In this document: in pieces, positions 1 to 10,823 of the stretch
How the letters are laid out: each line of letters begins with the position of its first letter
Position numbering within the stretch: the first letter of the stretch is position 1
Assembly (NCBI GenBank): GCA_033439795.1
Contig: JAUTDP010000009.1
Coordinates: 2,108,001 to 2,172,000 of the forward strand
Length of the DNA: 64,000 nucleotides
Direction: 5' to 3'
Source of the DNA: Sordaria brevicollis
Lineage: Eukaryota > Ascomycota > Sordariomycetes > Sordariales > Sordariaceae
Notes under the pieces: generated by a model
What the model was told of the DNA's origin: nothing
The model's database searches: none
What the model saw: the letters and a program-made list of their open reading frames with translations, nothing else
Translations under genes and position numbers: made by a program

Positions 1-2515
1 CGACCGGCCTATCATCGTCAACCCGTGTTTTATCCTCCCCCACGGGAGGGACACAACATGCGGGGGGTTAAAGTCTGGAGGGATGGTTCTTCTCCATGTT
101 TCGCAAAAATCCCTGAGTGATTGAGGCACTACGACGCTGGCTCAATCTCAAAGAGTCTGTTTGATGGACAGGCGTGGAGGCGAAAGCAACGACGGGATCT
201 GTTTGTGAGAGAGTGGGAGGGAGGAGAGCGACTGGCTTCTGGGTTTTGAATCCGACAGGGGAACCGGCCAGTAAAAACTTTAGAACGGCTCCAACGATGA
301 AAAAGGTGTGGTGGACGGTGGTGAGTAGTTTGTGAGGATGTTGATCATCGTGAGAGGTGTTCGACAGAAGTTCGGTTCGCTAATGAACCGGAGTCTCGAA
401 AACTTCGTCTTGGATGGTCGTTGGCCAGATGGAGGGTAGGCGAGGGAAATGTCGATAGTGGTTCTGATCCTCGTCTGCATAGGTAGTTTCGAACCGACGG
501 GAAATCCCAATATCGTCCCGCGATCAACATTTCCACAAGCAATGTTTCATATGACTCTTTCTCTCTCTGTTCCTCGAGGCCAGTGTATACTATCCTTCTT
601 TCAACAACAGATCTTATTCATTCACGAGTTAGCTTGGTTTTAGGAGGTCCGCGAACACAAAACCAAACAAAGCCAATAGCCCTACGGTTGTCGCCATCAA
701 AGTAATGCCCATCAAACACCACGTCCTTTCCCACAAAAGGAAACTCTACGCGATGTCCCGTAAATCACGATTCCCCGAATCTCGCATCTAGCGCATCTCG
801 TCCCCGTCGTCTCGCTTGTGCTTCGGCAATGGCAGTGGTGGTGCTGCTGCTGCACAATTTAACCCTTGACCTATGCCGTCTGGTACCGTCTGAACTAAAC
901 AGCATATCGCCTAATCGTACATGCATTTCCTTCTCCATACGAGAAAAGATGTGCAGCTGTCACTGTCCACAAACATTTACATAACTCAAAAGCTTCGTCG
1001 ATCGAAACTGTGTCGTGCCTCGTTTGTTCCTCTTGCTGTGATGGACAGGGAACTGCCCTGGAGAGCCTGAGTGGGGCGTCCATCCGGGCCTCATCTAATT
1101 CTGGAAAACGAAGAGTTCTGTTTGTTCCCATGGACTTTTTATACGCGGAAACTGGGGGAAGATGAGGCTGTGAGGCAAACTGTTCGACTTCGAATGGCGT
1201 TGATGAGGACAACGATTACATATTCGTAAAAGAGGATTGGAAGCAAATTGGCTGTGGCTGTGGCCTATAACAAAAGCACCATGTTAACTTATGTCGAACG
1301 GCCTTCAGAAAAGATTGCGTTGAAACCATTCCCAACTTTCCTGGACGGGAGGACTTTTGTCTTGATCCTTGCCAATCTTGCGCTCTTATTCTTGGTGATG
1401 CTGTTTTGAAACCATGAAACAAACATCTTCCATGGTTGACTTCCCCAGATTTCACTGTGCAAACTGTGCTTTTTACAAATTCAGCGCTTCTTTCCCTTCT
1501 TTGCTCCTTTTTGGGATGTCTCCCTTCAAATCCCCAATCCCGGACGGCCTACATACTCCAGATTACATTAGATCATCAAATCTTGGTGAACCTTCAAGGC
1601 TGGAGGGCTGAGAAGGGCTGACAATGACGACACCTCTTAAATCCCAATCTCCCCAATCACTCGGAACCGCACGATATTGGTTGGTTCACGAATTCATGAT
1701 TCATGTCCTCATGCCTGTCCTGTATCTTGTTGTTGTTGCCCCGTTGGGTTGACGAACGAGGCTTTGGCATGCCAAGTCGCCTATGTCCACATCTCATCTC
1801 CGCGCCCTGTCTCCCCTTCCCCAGCGTTTAACTGTTTCGGCGGACAGGGCTGAAATAGGCAAGATGAGAACATGGGGATTGAGAAGCGGAGAAAGCTTAT
1901 TACCGATGCTCCGATCGATCTTCAGTGATCAATGATTCAGTAGGCAGTACTGTTCGTACGGTATGATATGGAGGAGGCCTCATCCACTGCTTGGACACTG
2001 GGTGTACCTAAGTGAGGCTATCATCGGATCAAAGTTATGCCCACTGTAAGGAGACTGTATAGGTTTTAAGGTCAGACAACTCAAAGGCGAACATGGTTCT
2101 TGCCTCGTGGGTTGCAAGCAATAACGGAATTCGGCAACTAGAAAACACGCCGGCGAGCCTTACGCAGCCATGACCAGGTGGGAACTGTTATCTCTAGTGT
2201 TGGTGACGACATGGCAGCAGGGATGGGGGTGTTTTATATTTCGAGCCGTCTCTCTATGCTATATGTATGTACCATATCGTTTTATGCCCCAAGGCAATCC
2301 TCCACTCTGTAAGCGCCATTTTGTTTCCTTCTTCTATAGTTGCTTCCGTCATAACACCTATTCAAGAAGCGATCCGAAATAGGTATGGCATGCTGTTGTG
2401 TCGAGTGAGGCTGGCCATCTGCCCGGGGCGACGTGCGCAAATGAAACCCTCCAGTCGTTCCCTTATTTCACCGTTTTGAAATCTTTTTTTATCCGACGAT
2501 GGGGCCTGTCGATAT
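1..2515. other. Left-edge intergenic region, no gene recognised
   Basis: No open frame longer than about 105 codons is present, and none of the short frames resembles a known family. The stretch has ordinary mixed composition with scattered CT-rich tracts, as is usual for filamentous-fungal promoters and UTRs. Its right end should contain the 3' UTR of the minus-strand argininosuccinate synthase gene. I see no repeat, tRNA or mobile element here. Confidence 0.5.
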
Positions 2516-4152
2516 TCAAGACTGGGTGAGGGGCTTGCCGTCCTTGATCTTCTGGAGACCGTACTTCTTGAGGCGGATGGCGTTGATCTCGATGAAACCG
2601 GTGGTGTCCATGGGGGAGAAGCCCTCGAGGGAGTCCATGGAGGCATCGGCCTCGGAGTAGAGGTTGGAGGCATCGGACTTGCGGCCGAGGACGTAGGCGG
2701 CGCCCTTGTAGGCCATCATGCGGACCTCACCAGTAACGTTCTGCTGGGAGAAGATGATGGAGTTCTCGACGCTGTAAGGAGATAATGGTTAGTGGTTGCT
2801 CGTGTGAATTCGATTTGGGGTAGAAGAAACTTACAACTCGCGCTCAGGGCTGAAGTACATGCCGTTGTAAAGCTGGCGAGCCCAAGAGATGGTGACGAAC
2901 TGATCACGGAGCTCACGGACCTTGGAGTCCATGACAAGACCCTCAAGATCAAGATGAGCAAGGCGAGCAATGGTAAGACCGGGGGTATCGTAGCAGCCAC
3001 GGGACTTGAGGCCGATGAAACGGTTCTCCACGATATCGACACGGCCAATACCGTGGTCGTGACCAATCTTGTTGAGGAGCTTGAAGAGCTCAACGGAGCC
3101 AGTGGTCTCCTTGCCATCGACGATGACCTTGGTGGGGATACCCTTCTCGAAGTGAATGGTGAACTCGAGGGGAGTGTTGGGGGCGTCCTGGGGGTCGACG
3201 GTGCGGGTCCAGAGCTCCTTGGGAGGAGTGTGGTCGGGGTCCTCGAGGATACCGGCCTCGTAGGAGCAGTGAACGAGGTTGTCGTCCATGGACCAGGGGG
3301 CCTTGGGGGTGGAGGAGACGGGAATGTTCTTCTCGGCGGCGTACTTGAGGAGATCCTGACGGCCCTGGAAGCGGGCGCAGAACTCGGGAAGTCTCCAGGG
3401 AGCGATGACCTTGATGTCGGGGTTGCAGGCCTTGAAGGCAAGCTCGAAGCGGACCTGGTCGTTACCCTTGCCAGTGCAGCCGTGAGAGACGTACTGGCAG
3501 TTGTACTCCTCAGCAACGCGCATCTGGGCACGGGCAATGACGGGGCGGGCGAGGGAGGTGCCGAGGAGGTAGCGGTCCTCGTAGATGGCATTGCACTGGA
3601 TGGCGCGGAAGACGATCTGCTCGACGAACTCCTGCTGGAGGTCGAGGATCACCATCTCCTCAGCACCGAGCTTCTTGGCCTTGGCGCGGACCTCATCCCA
3701 GTTCTCCTCCTGGCCGACATTGGCGAGGAAGCAGACGACGGTGTAGCCCTATGGTTGTGTCACTTTGGTTAATACCACAGCACGGGGGTGTATGGCAGGG
3801 AGGAGTTGGGCTGGGCTGTCTCTAACCTGCTCAATCAACCAGGCAAGGATGGTCTGTAACAACAATTGTCAGTCAATGCGGTCCATCAGATGAAAGGGAA
3901 GCTTGAGGAAGACTCACGGAGGTATCAAGACCTGTGTACAGTGATCAATTGGTAAGCAATGGCGTTCATGGCAGATGGATCTCTATGTTGTGTATAGCTC
4001 TATAGCTCCAGGATCGTACCTCCGGAATAGGCGCTATCGACGGGAACGAGTGTCAGTCAGGCATCCGAGCTCCAGAATAGCTTGTTTCACAAGAAAACAC
4101 AAAAATCACAGTGGAATACTCACAGACAGACGCGACCCTTGGACTCGGACAT
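2516..4152 (-). CDS. arg1: Argininosuccinate synthase, six exons
   Basis: This enzyme condenses citrulline and aspartate with ATP to argininosuccinate in cytosolic arginine synthesis. Predicted exons on the minus strand are 4152-4124, 4033-4020, 3931-3918, 3853-3827, 3748-2835 and 2771-2516, giving 417 residues, the usual family length. The start MSESKGRVCL is followed by the PP-loop AYSGGLDTS that binds ATP. Further on are the family blocks SHGCTGKGNDQVRFELAF, IAPWRLPEF, ENRFIGLKSRG and AYKGAAYVLGR. Every junction has a GT donor, a YAG acceptor and a matching phase. The first four exons are only 29, 14, 14 and 27 nt. The gene is head to head with the Cgr1 gene, 464 bp from start codon to start codon, with a Gcn4/CPC-1 site between them. 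A long open frame antisense to the main exon is a codon-bias shadow. Confidence 0.96.
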
Positions 4153-4288
4153 GTTGGCGGCTTGGTGCTTGCTGAGAATGGCTACTCGACAGTTACGGTT
4201 CCTGACCAGTGTAAGAGAGATCAAGGCGATATCGGGCAGCGGCTCGAGGCTTTTTACGATTTTTCCCACTGAACGTCAAACAGCCGAT

Positions 4289-4295
4289 TGAGTCA
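4289..4295. promoter_or_regulatory. Gcn4/CPC-1 type site TGAGTCA
   Basis: The perfect palindromic core TGAGTCA lies 137 bp upstream of the argininosuccinate synthase start codon and 322 bp upstream of the divergent cgr1 start. In fungi this is the binding site of the bZIP activator Gcn4 (CPC-1 in Neurospora, CpcA in Aspergillus), which induces amino-acid synthesis genes on starvation. Seen: the motif and its position. Inferred: that it acts on the arginine gene. Confidence 0.7.
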
Positions 4296-4616
4296 CTTTA
4301 TCTTATCATTGCGGGGCAGGACCCTCAGACTCAGAGGCCGACCATCAACATGAGACCACATGGAAGCAAGGGTGACGAGGGTCCGCCCCGCAACTTGGAA
4401 GCCCGCCGAGCCTGCTCTACCCGCCGTCAGCCGTTTTAGGCGATAAGAGTTGCGATAACGGGACCCGATAACAGAATTCTGCCGGCCAAAATTTCTGCGT
4501 GAGTGCGACCGCATTGGCTGACCGCCTTTAATCTTCCTGCAGCATTTGGCATTGCCGTCTCACGTTCAACATCCAGCCCAGCCAATACACGAACTACTGT
4601 CAAACTATTCCCAACC

Positions 4617-5126
4617 ATGTCGTCTACTGCTACAACAACAACACAAACAACGGCCAAGCCGGAGACCAAGGTGGCTACCAAGCCCCTTGGTATGAGGGTC
4701 AATGGTATGTTTTCCCTCTGGCTTTTCGGGATGTCTGGGTCGAATGAAGCACTAATCATCGCTATTTTATAGGCAAGCAATGGCACGCCCCCAAGAAGGC
4801 CTTCCGCCCCGGTTCCGGCTTGACTTCGTACGAAAAGCGCGCAAAGGAGAGGCAGCTGCTTGCGGCCGTCAAGGCTAAGGAGAAGGAGCTCAAGGACGAG
4901 AAGGAGGCCGAGCGCAAGGTTAGTTGGAAATACGGGTCGAGAAATAACACTGTTTCAGGGACTAACCAATTGACTCCGTACACAGAGACGCATCGAAGCC
5001 CTCAAGGAGAAGCGCGCCAAGAAGGAGGAGAAGGAACGCTACGAGAAGATGGCCGAGAAGATGCACAAGAAGAGGCTGGAGAGACTCAAGCGCAAGGAGA
5101 AGCGCAACAAGCTTATCAACTCTTGA
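4617..5126 (+). CDS. cgr1: rRNA-processing protein Cgr1/CgrA, three exons
   Basis: Cgr1 is a small, very basic nucleolar protein needed for 27S pre-rRNA processing and 60S subunit assembly in yeast. Exons are 4617-4704, 4773-4918 and 4986-5126, giving 124 residues, the normal family size. The N terminus is Thr/Ala-rich. It is followed by the conserved segment [14 protein letters not shown] and [20 protein letters not shown]. From about residue 65 to the end it is a Lys/Arg/Glu coiled coil ending [21 protein letters not shown]. Junctions (GTATGT...ATAG and GTTAGT...ACAG) keep phase. It shares its upstream region with the divergent arginine gene. Confidence 0.95.
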
Positions 5127-5870
5127 ACGGCGAGATCCTGAACGGCACTCTGGACATGCGGAGCATCACGGCTTCTTTCCTCTCTCCGCCCAGCGATGGA
5201 CAACGAGCCGAATCACTACCGTCCGCCGTTTCACCAACCCCCGAGAAACGAATCTTGGACGCCATTACCAGCGAGGCGTGTTTTTGGGTCGGTTTGATGG
5301 TAGCGGCGTTACGATACATCTTGGAGGAGCGTTTACGATGACATGGCATAATTGGAGTTGGAAGTCTGCAGCAGCTACGGAAGGTCCCGGTTCTCCAGGG
5401 GCAGCTCAGTGGACAGGACGAATGGATGGGAAACAACAAAGGAGCCCGGAAAGACGGCGCCAACAGGAAGGCGTCCCTCGACAACCAACTGCGTGTGACA
5501 ACGACAGCAACATTCTGATACCCCAAGCATTTTTTTCGCGAAATACAATCAAAAGGATTATCATTACAAGTATGATTGGCTTCGCAGTAGTTTGGAGCTT
5601 ACCATTTTCATGTGATTATATGGCTATAGCCACTGCAGGTGTTGCTCGTGGTCTTTAACTGGACTTGTTTTCTGTTCACATGCCCACTGGACCCTGGGCC
5701 CAGGCTGGGTGTGTGCCAAGCATCGTGAGACAGGCTTCAGCGATATTGGTCCCCTGTGCCGCGTCCCCACCCGCGATGCACCTCTGTCAGTGGTCGACCT
5801 TGCATCCCGGCTTACACCTCCACTTGCCTACCCGTAGAGGTCCTCCAATCTGCCGTTATTACGCATCATT
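5127..5870. other. Intergenic: 3' UTR of cgr1 and promoter of the next gene
   Basis: Two genes in the same direction flank this 744-bp space. Small open frames (up to 126 codons) have no recognisable domain. The last 150 bases are C/T-rich and fit a promoter and leader. No repeat or RNA gene was seen. Confidence 0.5.
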
Positions 5871-7352
5871 ATGCCTCCGAATCATCAGATAAAGCACGAT
5901 AAAGAAAAAGAAAGCCACTTGAGTGCCGTCATGGCTCCAAATGCCCCGAATGCTCCGAATGCTCCGAACGCCCCGAATGCCCCGAATGGAGTCCTCGAAG
6001 GGCTCAAGCCAGCATCCCACACTCCACATCACCGTCCGCGACACCAACTCACGCGCTCCATCACCGAATTGCCGTCGTCGCTCCATTTGCATCGCCATCG
6101 ATCATACCGCGATCGCCTCGGGAAGGATAAGGATAAGGAGAAGCACAAGGAGAAGCACAAAGAAAAGCACCGTGAGAAGGACAAGCATCACAAAGAACGA
6201 GACCGCGAAAAGGGGAAAGACCGCGATGGATTGAACCACGATATTACACAGAGTGCATTTCCGACACTGCCATCCACCACCGCTCGAGGCCGTTTCTCTT
6301 TCGAAGGCTTCGGCATGTCGACGCCGAATAACCTGACTCCTAATGCGAGCCGAAGAGCCAGTATTCTCAATGCGAGCCCGTCTGCCGACGACAGCGTCCC
6401 TTCGGTGGCCACGGCGAACAATACACCAGGAGGAGGCAGGGTCCTGTTAAAAGAGGATGAAATCGCAAAGGAGCGCCAAAAGGCCATTGCGCGGGAAAAG
6501 TTGGTTCTCCCCCTAGCCTGTTGAGATATTCCATGCCTGGTCATAATCAGAAACTAATCCTAATTGTCAACATCATGCAGTGGCCTCAAAAAGTCCCTCG
6601 AAGATCTCGAACAGTTCTCCAACAACACGACCCGCCAGCTCGACGATACCTACTACTCCGTACTCGAGAAACTCTGCATGCTCCAGAGCACCATCCTGGC
6701 GCTCAAGGAAGTGGCTGTCGCCTCTCAGGACATGACCTCACACTTCACCACGGAAGCCGACGAGCTCGTGACCGACGTCAGCTCCCAGCTCGACGCCTTC
6801 GGCCAGTTCGAAGATCACCAGAAGCGTATCGAGCAACTGCAGGACCGCGTCTACGTTGGCCGCGACCGCATCAAGTCCCTTAGCGAGCGGGTTGACCTGG
6901 TCCGCGAGCGGATCGAGAGCTGGGAACGCGCCGACCGGGAATGGCAGGAGCGCACGCGCAGAAGGCTCAAGGCCTTTTGGGTGGTCACGTCGGGCGTCAT
7001 ATTCCTTGTTCTGATGATCTTTGTCGGGTCGCAGTTTGCGCCCGAGAGCTCTGCGTCTACGGTCGCTACGGTCGAAGGGGCGGTGGGGGCGGCCAATAAG
7101 CTCGCTAATGACTCTTTGAACACGCTTAAGAATGCGACTAGTGTCGTCGGCACTGGAGAGCTCTTGGGACAGGCGCCGAAGTTATTGTCAGGTGCTGCTG
7201 GCGAAGACGAACAGCGGCAAGAGAAAGGGGATGGTGGACAAGAAGGCGATTCACCCGATGGTTCAGCAGCAAAGGCGCCAGACGGGGAAGCTTCGTCAAC
7301 GTGGATGTCTCCGGAATCAGCTGACAAGCTCCGAGCTTTTGACGAGCTGTAG
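5871..7352 (+). CDS. Coiled-coil, single-pass membrane protein with C-terminal FDEL; function unknown
   Basis: I do not recognise a named family. Exons 5871-6499 and 6581-7352 (GTTGGT donor, CTAAT branch region, TGCAG acceptor) give 466 residues. The N-terminal 210 residues are low complexity: five APN repeats near residue 23, then a very charged Lys/His/Glu/Arg stretch (about 85-120), then Ser/Pro-rich sequence. Residues about 211-335 form a long predicted coiled coil (GLKKSLEDLEQFSNNTTRQL ... DRIKSLSERVDLVRERIES). One membrane segment follows (about 340-362, FWVVTSGVIFLVLMIFVGS), then a roughly 100-residue acidic tail ending AFDEL. The layout suggests a type II ER or nuclear-envelope protein with a lumenal tail and an HDEL-like retrieval signal; that is inference. 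A second in-frame ATG at 5931 (before the APN repeats) could be the true start. Confidence 0.75.
5938..5990 (+). repeat. 9-nt tandem repeat encoding Ala-Pro-Asn
   Basis: About five or six tandem copies of a nine-base unit (GCYCCRAAY-like) lie inside the first exon of the coiled-coil membrane protein. The copies differ mainly at third codon positions, so the APN protein repeat is kept while the DNA diverges. Copy number is likely to vary between strains. Confidence 0.8.
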
Positions 7353-8103
7353 CTGCGTCTTCTCCAAGGAGCACAGTAACTCCTTACTTCACTACCTAAT
7401 AACCTTATGATACCCAGTCACTCTATCTCGATTTTTGGTACGGGCTTGACGGCTTTAGCATGGCTACGTTATCCAGTTGGGGACTTTTGAATACTATATT
7501 ATTCCTCTACCTCTGCTCTACGTCTTCCCCTCTTTCCTTTCTCTCTGCAGTTGTCAGTCGTGTCAAGACCATGTCGGAGGCTGCGTGATGAGCTCCCCGT
7601 TTATAGATCTTTGCTATCATGGAGGAGGATGCGATGTAGGCTACGGTTAGCTATTTTTGGAAAGACTTCGCATCAGAATGCCAGAAATAATATACAGTTC
7701 TACCTTGGCATAGTACATTGAGGAGTCTTATCCTTCACATAATGACTATCATTATTGTATAGGCGCAAATTTCGTCTCGCTGTTCCTATATTGATAAAAC
7801 ATTTATCCTATAAATGAAAAAGACGTATTCGTTTTTCATTTGGCTCTCTTCTTTGCCTCGTTCACGTCAGCGGTTTGCCTAGTGGTTTTGTTTTACCGTT
7901 GCTGGTATAAATCTATTATCCCCCTTTCTATTCTCTCGAGAGTTCTTCCTTCGTATTCCATCTTCATACTCTCTTTATACTCTCTTTATACTCTTTTTAC
8001 TTCCCGATTTTAAATAGCTTTTACGAGCGAAAATAATTTGCAGAGTACTCATATCAACTTGCCATTATCACTAACACGGAGACGGTTATTGTTACGCGAA
8101 GAG
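7353..8103. other. AT-rich intergenic sequence beside the LTR
   Basis: No open frame of note. From about 7660 the sequence is visibly richer in A+T, with direct repeats of a CTCTTTATA unit near 7970-8000. This fits either the decayed internal part or flank of the adjacent retroelement, or an AT-rich 3' flank. No reverse-transcriptase or integrase coding remnant could be read. Confidence 0.4.
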
Positions 8104-8732
8104 TGTCCTCACAAGTGGTGATAGAATAAATAAAGAGTAGAATAAGATGAACATTGAACTGCTAAGACGGGCAGCAGTGCGTAACGATGAACAACCAAGA
8201 ATGACAAAAGAAGCAATAAAGACATTTAAGGTTGGGACCTTGTAGGAGCCTTATACATACGTTCAAAGATGATATGTGTAAGACATGATGATGATAGATA
8301 AGTAGTTAATTAATAATCCAGATAGTCTTAACGACGACGGTCTGGATGAGCCCCTTTTATAGACATAACCTGCCCGGATGAGCGGGTCATGGCATAAATG
8401 ACCATGACTCGAGACGACTCATGTCAATTCAAGCAACGAGGAGACCTTCCTGTTATCGATAGGAATATCTCCTAACAGTTATGAGCCTAAGAAGACCGTT
8501 AGTTTCCCCCAGTTCTTTACTCGTGTTCATACTTGAGCCCACGTTATTGGACGGGTCAAGGAGATCTTCAACAACCTCTATCTGAGTGTCTTGAGGGAGT
8601 CGATGGAGACCTATGATAGAGGGCTCATCCAATTTACACTCAGCCTCCCTTTTAATCGTCCCTGTCTCTAGATGAGGTTTCCTCCATAACTACCAAAAGG
8701 TTCTACTGTAATATGTTCAACTAGCTCTGACA
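8104..8732 (-). mobile_element. Probable solo LTR of a retrotransposon
   Basis: Read on the minus strand, the 629-bp segment starts TGTCAGAGCTAG and ends CTTGTGAGGACA. It therefore has the TG...CA ends, here TGTC...GACA, that LTRs share. Inside is a good promoter core, TATAAAAGG (about 8353-8361), followed downstream by a T-rich R/U5-like stretch. No gag-pol frame, primer-binding site or second LTR is evident on either side, so a solo LTR is most likely. I could not find a clear 5-bp target duplication, which lowers confidence. Confidence 0.45.
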
Positions 8733-10797
8733 CTTGATTTTTTCAAGTCTTGTTCAAGTCAAAGAGGTGCCCCGAAAGTGTCATCAAATAACATCAAGCA
8801 GAAGACTCTAGTTTTAACCTCTGTAAGCCTCCCACAATATGTTCCAACTCTTCATCAACAACACCACCAAAGCTATCTGCTACCCCAATTTTCTTTCAAA
8901 AGTAAACCACCCAGCCCACACTCGAAATCGATAGATAATCCCCCTGCCCACGGTGGCGAGGGCTGGCCGCTACAAGGACTAGCAACGATCAGCAAAAACC
9001 GCACGGCAAGGGCTTCAACAAGGAAGCCATAAACCCGCGCGCGTTTCATCATTCCCTGAACCCCAGAGCCATACCAGTTTCCGATCTGTCAACTTAGTTA
9101 GTTGAACAAAGGTAAGCCACCGACGTCGTCGGTGTTTTGAGTTTCGCTTCCATGCTCTTTGACCTTCCATATTCATTAACCTGACGGGATTTCTTGCCAT
9201 GATGGGCGGTACAAGCTCTTTCCAAGATGAGCCTTTAGACATCTTGACCGCTAGACGAGAGCTTGAGTTTCTGGTGAGTGTATATTGTCTTTATTACTAA
9301 TTCTTTGTTTATATAATTCCAATATTCATTCATGTTTTTCGCTCTCGGTCATGGAAGAGACTGCAGATACCGGACTGGCTTTTCTGTCCATCAACTAACA
9401 ATTACTATACCAAGTGAACTTATACATGCTGAAGCCCTCTTCTGTGTATGGCGACTTTCAATAAACACTAAACCCCGATGAGATATACTCGAGGGAAGTC
9501 TCTACTCACTTTGTTACAAACTGTACATTTGCCTTCCCTGATGTTATCCTCTACACATTGTATTCTGACATACCCACCCCCATCCTCGGGATCTAGGGTA
9601 CGCTACATGATGTAGTAGGTCTTAGACACTCCAAAATTAAGGCCCTATCTCATGTACGAACTACATATGGTGCTGACTCTGTCTGATGTACATGTTCATT
9701 CCATCCCCAAGCTACTCCTCGCTTCCCTTTTTCTTTTCTGTTTCATTTACCTTGCTGTGCTGTGGGTTCATGTTCTGCATAGCTCTACGGACGTCTCCTC
9801 TGCGACCTGCAGCAGTCTGACGAGCGACAAACCTGCGTTGATTGATGATGAAACTGAGACAAGACAAGAGGAGGTGACGGATAGGTACTCATCCTGCTGC
9901 CCCTGGGCTGGTGACTGGTCACGGTGGCGTTGAGTTCCTAGGTATGTCGCGGACAAGAACAACCTCGAGGGTAGGTACCGTTCAGTCCGGCCGTTGGTTT
10001 TGATGTATGTTTCTGTGTCTGATTTTGGTGGGGGAAAACGGCCATGGGATCCCTGGGTGGGATGGATTCTTTCTATGCTTGTCATCTGGTGAATGGTATA
10101 CAGTAGGTACCATGTCGCTTCTTTTCCTTTCCACTCGTATCTCTCAGTCAACCGTTTTCTTCTTTCTGTTCCCAGGATAACGACAGAATGTCAAGCTACC
10201 TAGCCCATACCATTACCAAACGGTCTCTCCGTGCAACTTACCCAAGAAAACACTTGACAGCAACACCGATATCTTTAGACAAGATCGAGTACCCCAACCA
10301 CCAACCTGCCATCACACATCAACGGAGAAACAAATAGGAGCGGGTAACATAACTGGGGTAACCAGGTTCTAAGATCGTCTTTGTTTAATCAATAAGCGAT
10401 TGTTTGCTTTCTCTGTCTATCATGTCGTCAACCTTCTCCCCCCGTCGTCAATCTATCTACATAAATTAACCGTCATGCATGTTTCCGGCCGTCGTCGTCG
10501 GCTTCCCGATGAGAAGATGTTCATTTTGCTTACCGATGGTCGGTTCCGTTGAAGGATGGATGGTATCTACCTTACCTATCTCTAGCTCCCGGTAGGTACA
10601 TTGGTATGGAGCACAGGTAGTCAAACTGATGTCGTGCTGTTTAAACTTACGGAGGTGATAATGAATGTAGCCTACCCGGACATCATGTCTTCTCTGCCAC
10701 TAAAAAGTAGTTTACCTCTAGACTGTGGTGACAAGCGTCAAATGGAATCACAAGACCAACTGTCGGGATTTCAGAAGTGCGTGGTTTGGCGCAGTAT

Positions 10798-10823
10798 CAC
10801 ACACGCACACGCACACGCACACG
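10798..10823. repeat. CACACG microsatellite
   Basis: Four to five copies of a six-base CACACG unit in non-coding sequence. No function suggested. Confidence 0.85.

Noticed and set aside
809..830. GTGCTTCGGCA string resembling the 5' end of U6 snRNA
   Set aside because: The invariant ACAGAGA box and the 3' internal stem-loop do not follow within 100 bases.
2792..3772. 326-codon plus-strand open frame opposite argininosuccinate synthase
   Set aside because: It is exactly antisense to the main exon and reflects the C/G-ending codons of a highly expressed gene; the Leu/Val/Asp/Glu-rich translation has no domain.
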